6,969 nt of DNA from Candidatus Hydrogenedentota bacterium. GTDB lineage: Bacteria > Hydrogenedentota > Hydrogenedentia > Hydrogenedentales > SLHB01. The notes beneath the pieces were generated by a model. The model did no database searches, had not been told where the DNA came from, and saw nothing but the letters and a program-made list of their open reading frames with translations. The translations under genes and the position numbers were made by a program. The stretch covers positions 1 through 6,969 of the forward strand of contig DUZM01000253.1 in the NCBI GenBank assembly GCA_013349485.1, in the 5' to 3' direction. Below, in pieces: positions 4,738 to 6,969 of this stretch (positions within the stretch are counted from its first letter, which is position 1; each line of letters opens with the position of its first letter).

Positions 4738-6969
4738 ATGAAACTGTCGGGATATTTCCTTCTGTTTTCATGCCTCGTTCTTTCCTTTCACGTTCAAGCG
4801 CAAAAACCGTCGACGGCATACGTCCCGGACGAATTGCTTGTGCGGTTTAGAGAGACCACGACACCTAAGTCCATTGCCGATACCCACAAATCGCTGGGCG
4901 CCACGGTCATCAAACGCCTGGACGCCATTGGAGTCGATCACATTAAGCTTTCTGTGGGCAAAAACCCGGCGCGGGCCGTCGCAGAATACGAGAGTCTTCC
5001 GATGGTCGTATATGCCGAACCGAATTACTATCGTTACGCGCAGGGGTTGCCGCCGAATCCAGTGGTTCCAACCGATCCCCGATTTGCAGACCAGTGGGGA
5101 CTCCATAACACGGGACGAGCCGTCAATGGGACTGTTGGGCTGGCCGACGCCGACATCGATGCCCCCGAGGCCTGGCGTTACCCGCTCAGCAGCCAGGAGG
5201 TCGTAGTTGCCGTTATCGACAGCGGGATATGTTTCGATCACCCGGACTTGGCGGAGGTCTTTTGGGTAAACCCTGACGAGATCCCCGACGACGGAGTCGA
5301 CAATGACGGCAACGGTTACGTTGACGATGCGTGGGGATGGGATTTTGTTGGCGGACATAACGCGCCGTGGGATGAGAACAAGCACGGTAGCCATGTGGCG
5401 GGCGTCGTCGCGGCGGCCCGCAACAACGCAAATGGGGTATGTGGCGTAGTATCAAAGGTAAAAATACTGCCTCTTAGAATACTTGATTCACATGGTGTCG
5501 TGACTACGGTCGACGCCATGGCCAGCGCCTTCGGATATACCAAGATACTCAAGGACGCCGGCCAGCCCATCTGGATAGTAAACTGTAGCGTCGGCGGCCC
5601 GAACGAGTCTTCGACCGCCTACCTGGCTATCCAAGCACTGGCGGAATCCGGGATTCTTGTCTGTGCCGCCGCCGGAAATGATCCGGCAACGGACAACGAC
5701 AACCCGAGCACGTCAAACTACCCATCGTCCTACACGCTTGACAACATAATCGCGGTCGCAGCCAGTGACTCACGCGACCAGTTTGCGCCGTTCTCGCACT
5801 GGGGCGCCGCTTCCGTCGATCTCGCAGCGCCCGGGGTGGATATCCTCAGCACGGTACCATACCGTATCTTTTTCGAGGACGACTTCGAGTGCGAACAAGG
5901 CAAAGTATTGACAGACTGGTGGGTTTCCGGCACAAACGCCTGGTGGGGCCTGGAGGAACTTTCTGACGGTAACTGTTGGATGTCCGACAGTCCTTCCGGA
6001 TATTACGCACCCTACACGGATTCTTTTCTCGAGTTGGTGCCCACAATTACCTTTCCGCTCGGAAGCGGGGTGTCTGTAGAATTCTATTACGAGGCCTACC
6101 TCGATTTGTGTTCGGATTTCCTCAGCCCCGAAATAGTCTTCAACACCGACTGGTCTTCGTGGCTGCTAATGGGCGAGCCGATCTATGGCGGCACAGGAAT
6201 ATGGCAAGAGCCGCCCATCTATGTCTCCGGAGCCAGTCAAGCCGCGTTCTGTTGGTATTTCTATTCGAACGGTCTGTTTCAAAACGATGGTGTTTACCTG
6301 GACAACTTCAAGGTCAAGGTATGGCCACCCAATGGTGCATTCGATGGAACGGAGCTAGAATTCATGCCAGGCACTTCCATGGCGTCGCCCATGGTTGCCG
6401 GTGCAGCGGCATTTCTCAAGTCTGTCGAACCCGGTTTGTCTTGCGCCCAAATCAAGGCGCTTATCTTGGCTAACGTGGACCCGATAACCATGCCACCGGG
6501 GAAACAGACCCTGACCAATGGACGATTGAACCTACATAACGCCGTCCGCATGATTGACTATGACGAAGACGAGATGATTCTTGAACACGAGCTGCAGTAC
6601 GGTACCGACCCACACAAACAAGACACGGACAACGACGGGCTTTCCGACGGCACGGAAGATACAAACGCAAATGGGATTCTCGATTCCTCAGAGACAAGCG
6701 CTCTGGATGGCGACACCGATGGCGATGGATTGGGGGATGGCGCTGAGATCGCGACATACGAAACCGACCCGCTGCTCGCCGATACGGACGCCGACGGCCT
6801 GGATGACGGCGCTGAGGTGGCGACCCACGGGACCGATCCGCTGCTCGCCGATACGGACGCCGACGGCCTGGATGACGGCGCCGAGGTGGCGACCCACGGG
6901 ACCGATCCGCTGCTCGCCGATACGGACGCCGACGGCCTGGATGACGGCGCCGAGGTGGCGACCCACGGG
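4738..6969 (+). CDS. Secreted S8 subtilisin-like serine protease with nested insert domain and TSP3-type repeats (runs off right edge)
   Basis: 744 codons are present with no stop. A signal peptide (1-21, cleavage after HVQA) and a subtilase-type propeptide (about 28-98, ending VVYAEPNY) precede the catalytic domain. Catalytic residues are Asp161 (VAVIDSGICFDHPDL), His216 (NKHGSHVAGV), oxyanion Asn314 (AAAGND) and Ser547 (PGTSMASPMVAG). A probable calcium loop, DGVDNDGNGYVDDAWGWDF, lies at 185-203. Between PGVDILSTVP (365-374) and PGTSMASP, normally 10-20 residues, lies an insert of about 165 residues. From about 607 onward come Asp-rich TSP3-like calcium motifs (DTDNDGLSDG, DTDADGLDDGAE), ending in exact tandem repeats. 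The enzyme should be exported and degrade proteins, with calcium stabilising the stalk; a cell-surface anchor may follow beyond the window. ATG 4738 has GGAGG (4727-4731) six bases upstream. Long minus-strand frames overlapping it are shadows. Confidence 0.93.
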   Translation, partial: MKLSGYFLLFSCLVLSFHVQAQKPSTAYVPDELLVRFRETTTPKSIADTHKSLGATVIKRLDAIGVDHIKLSVGKNPARAVAEYESLPMVVYAEPNYYRYAQGLPPNPVVPTDPRFADQWGLHNTGRAVNGTVGLADADIDAPEAWRYPLSSQEVVVAVIDSGICFDHPDLAEVFWVNPDEIPDDGVDNDGNGYVDDAWGWDFVGGHNAPWDENKHGSHVAGVVAAARNNANGVCGVVSKVKILPLRILDSHGVVTTVDAMASAFGYTKILKDAGQPIWIVNCSVGGPNESSTAYLAIQALAESGILVCAAAGNDPATDNDNPSTSNYPSSYTLDNIIAVAASDSRDQFAPFSHWGAASVDLAAPGVDILSTVPYRIFFEDDFECEQGKVLTDWWVSGTNAWWGLEELSDGNCWMSDSPSGYYAPYTDSFLELVPTITFPLGSGVSVEFYYEAYLDLCSDFLSPEIVFNTDWSSWLLMGEPIYGGTGIWQEPPIYVSGASQAAFCWYFYSNGLFQNDGVYLDNFKVKVWPPNGAFDGTELEFMPGTSMASPMVAGAAAFLKSVEPGLSCAQIKALILANVDPITMPPGKQTLTNGRLNLHNAVRMIDYDEDEMILEHELQYGTDPHKQDTDNDGLSDGTEDTNANGILDSSETSALDGDTDGDGLGDGAEIATYETDPLLADTDADGLDDGAEVATHGTDPLLADTDADGLDDGAEVATHGTDPLLADTDADGLDDGAEVATHG
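5860..6357 (+). other. Beta-sandwich-like domain nested in the subtilase catalytic domain
   Basis: Residues 375-540 interrupt the catalytic domain just ahead of the catalytic Ser segment. The pattern (FFEDDFE, WWVSGTNAWWGLEE, DSPSGYYAPYTDSFLEL, SVEFYYEAYLD, FCWYFYSN, VYLDNFKVKVW) resembles the MAM-like/immune-inhibitor-A type jelly-roll domains in secreted proteases: D-DFE opening, W-V-G-WG, DSPSG-Y and a closing Y-DNFKV strand. Four cysteines (384, 413, 458, 505) could form disulfides. It probably binds substrate or carbohydrate beside the active site. The resemblance is from memory of the motif pattern. Confidence 0.6.
6763..6969 (+). repeat. Three tandem 69-bp repeats encoding TSP3-like calcium motifs
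   Basis: Units at 6763-6831, 6832-6900 and 6901-6969 each encode the 23-residue unit from TDPLLADTDADGLDD to GAEVATHG. Units 2 and 3 are identical at DNA level; unit 1 differs at two silent positions (6768 and the Ala codon GCT/GCC). A degenerate ancestor lies at 6700-6762 (DGDTDGDGLGDGAEIATYE). The window ends exactly at a unit boundary, so the array probably continues. Confidence 0.9.

Noticed and set aside
437..4740. A bona fide integron cassette array
   Set aside because: No integrase or attI is in the window, right-hand boxes do not match GTTRRRY, the 2922-2946 and 3719-3742 elements are too short for attC, and two genes carry their own promoters. Kept only as a resemblance.
4738..4800. 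Lipoprotein signal on the subtilase (Cys12)
   Set aside because: Cys12 lies in the middle of the hydrophobic core with no lipobox; an ordinary signal peptide ending at HVQA fits better.
4768..5394. 208-codon minus-strand open frame
   Set aside because: It lies entirely under the subtilase propeptide and catalytic domain, which have intact motifs in the plus frame; it shows no recognisable domain.
6688..6966. Minus-strand frame with a perfect 23-residue repeat (GRHLGAVIQAVGVR...)
   Set aside because: It is the reverse-strand reading of the 69-bp repeats; the plus frame gives Asp-rich calcium motifs continuous with the protease.

Overview
This 6,969-base window looks like the chromosome of an uncultivated environmental bacterium. 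It combines a GH172/DUF2961 protein, an ECF sigma factor, a secreted subtilase with TSP3-type calcium repeats, and multi-pass membrane proteins of unknown function. I would guess Hydrogenedentota, Lentisphaerae, Planctomycetes or a relative, because DUF2961 proteins and TSP3-repeat subtilases are common there. This is inference: no rRNA or marker gene is present to fix the phylum.

Layout. A minus-strand ECF sigma-70 factor runs off the left edge (153 to 1), with a candidate ECF-type promoter behind it (203-229). Everything to the right is on the plus strand. In order: a GH172/DUF2961 protein (518-2086), a roughly six-helix membrane protein (2255-2923), a GNAT acetyltransferase (3010-3621) with a 21-codon upstream ORF overlapping its start, a four-helix membrane protein (3754-4464), and the first 744 codons of a secreted S8 subtilase (4738 to the right edge). 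The subtilase carries a roughly 165-residue domain inserted just before its catalytic serine. The window ends inside exact 69-bp repeats in its C-terminal region.

The gene-free stretch 154-517 holds the sigma promoter, one copy of a promoter-leader repeat and an attC-like imperfect palindrome. The gap 4465-4737 holds only a weak promoter candidate and a 12-bp palindrome.

The most unusual signal is non-coding. A 118-bp element lies ahead of the GH172 gene (266-383) and again ahead of the first membrane-protein gene (2109-2226). The copies align without gaps at 78 of 118 positions by hand count. Each has an extended -10 promoter with a 17-bp spacer, followed by two RNA-capable hairpins whose stems differ mostly by pair-preserving changes. 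A second recurring pattern is AACG...CGTT inverted arms directly before the ribosome-binding site at several gene junctions. This resembles cassette junctions, but no integrase or consensus attC array is visible. I see no pathway joining the plus-strand genes; they look like a series of independent, possibly cassette-like, accessory genes.
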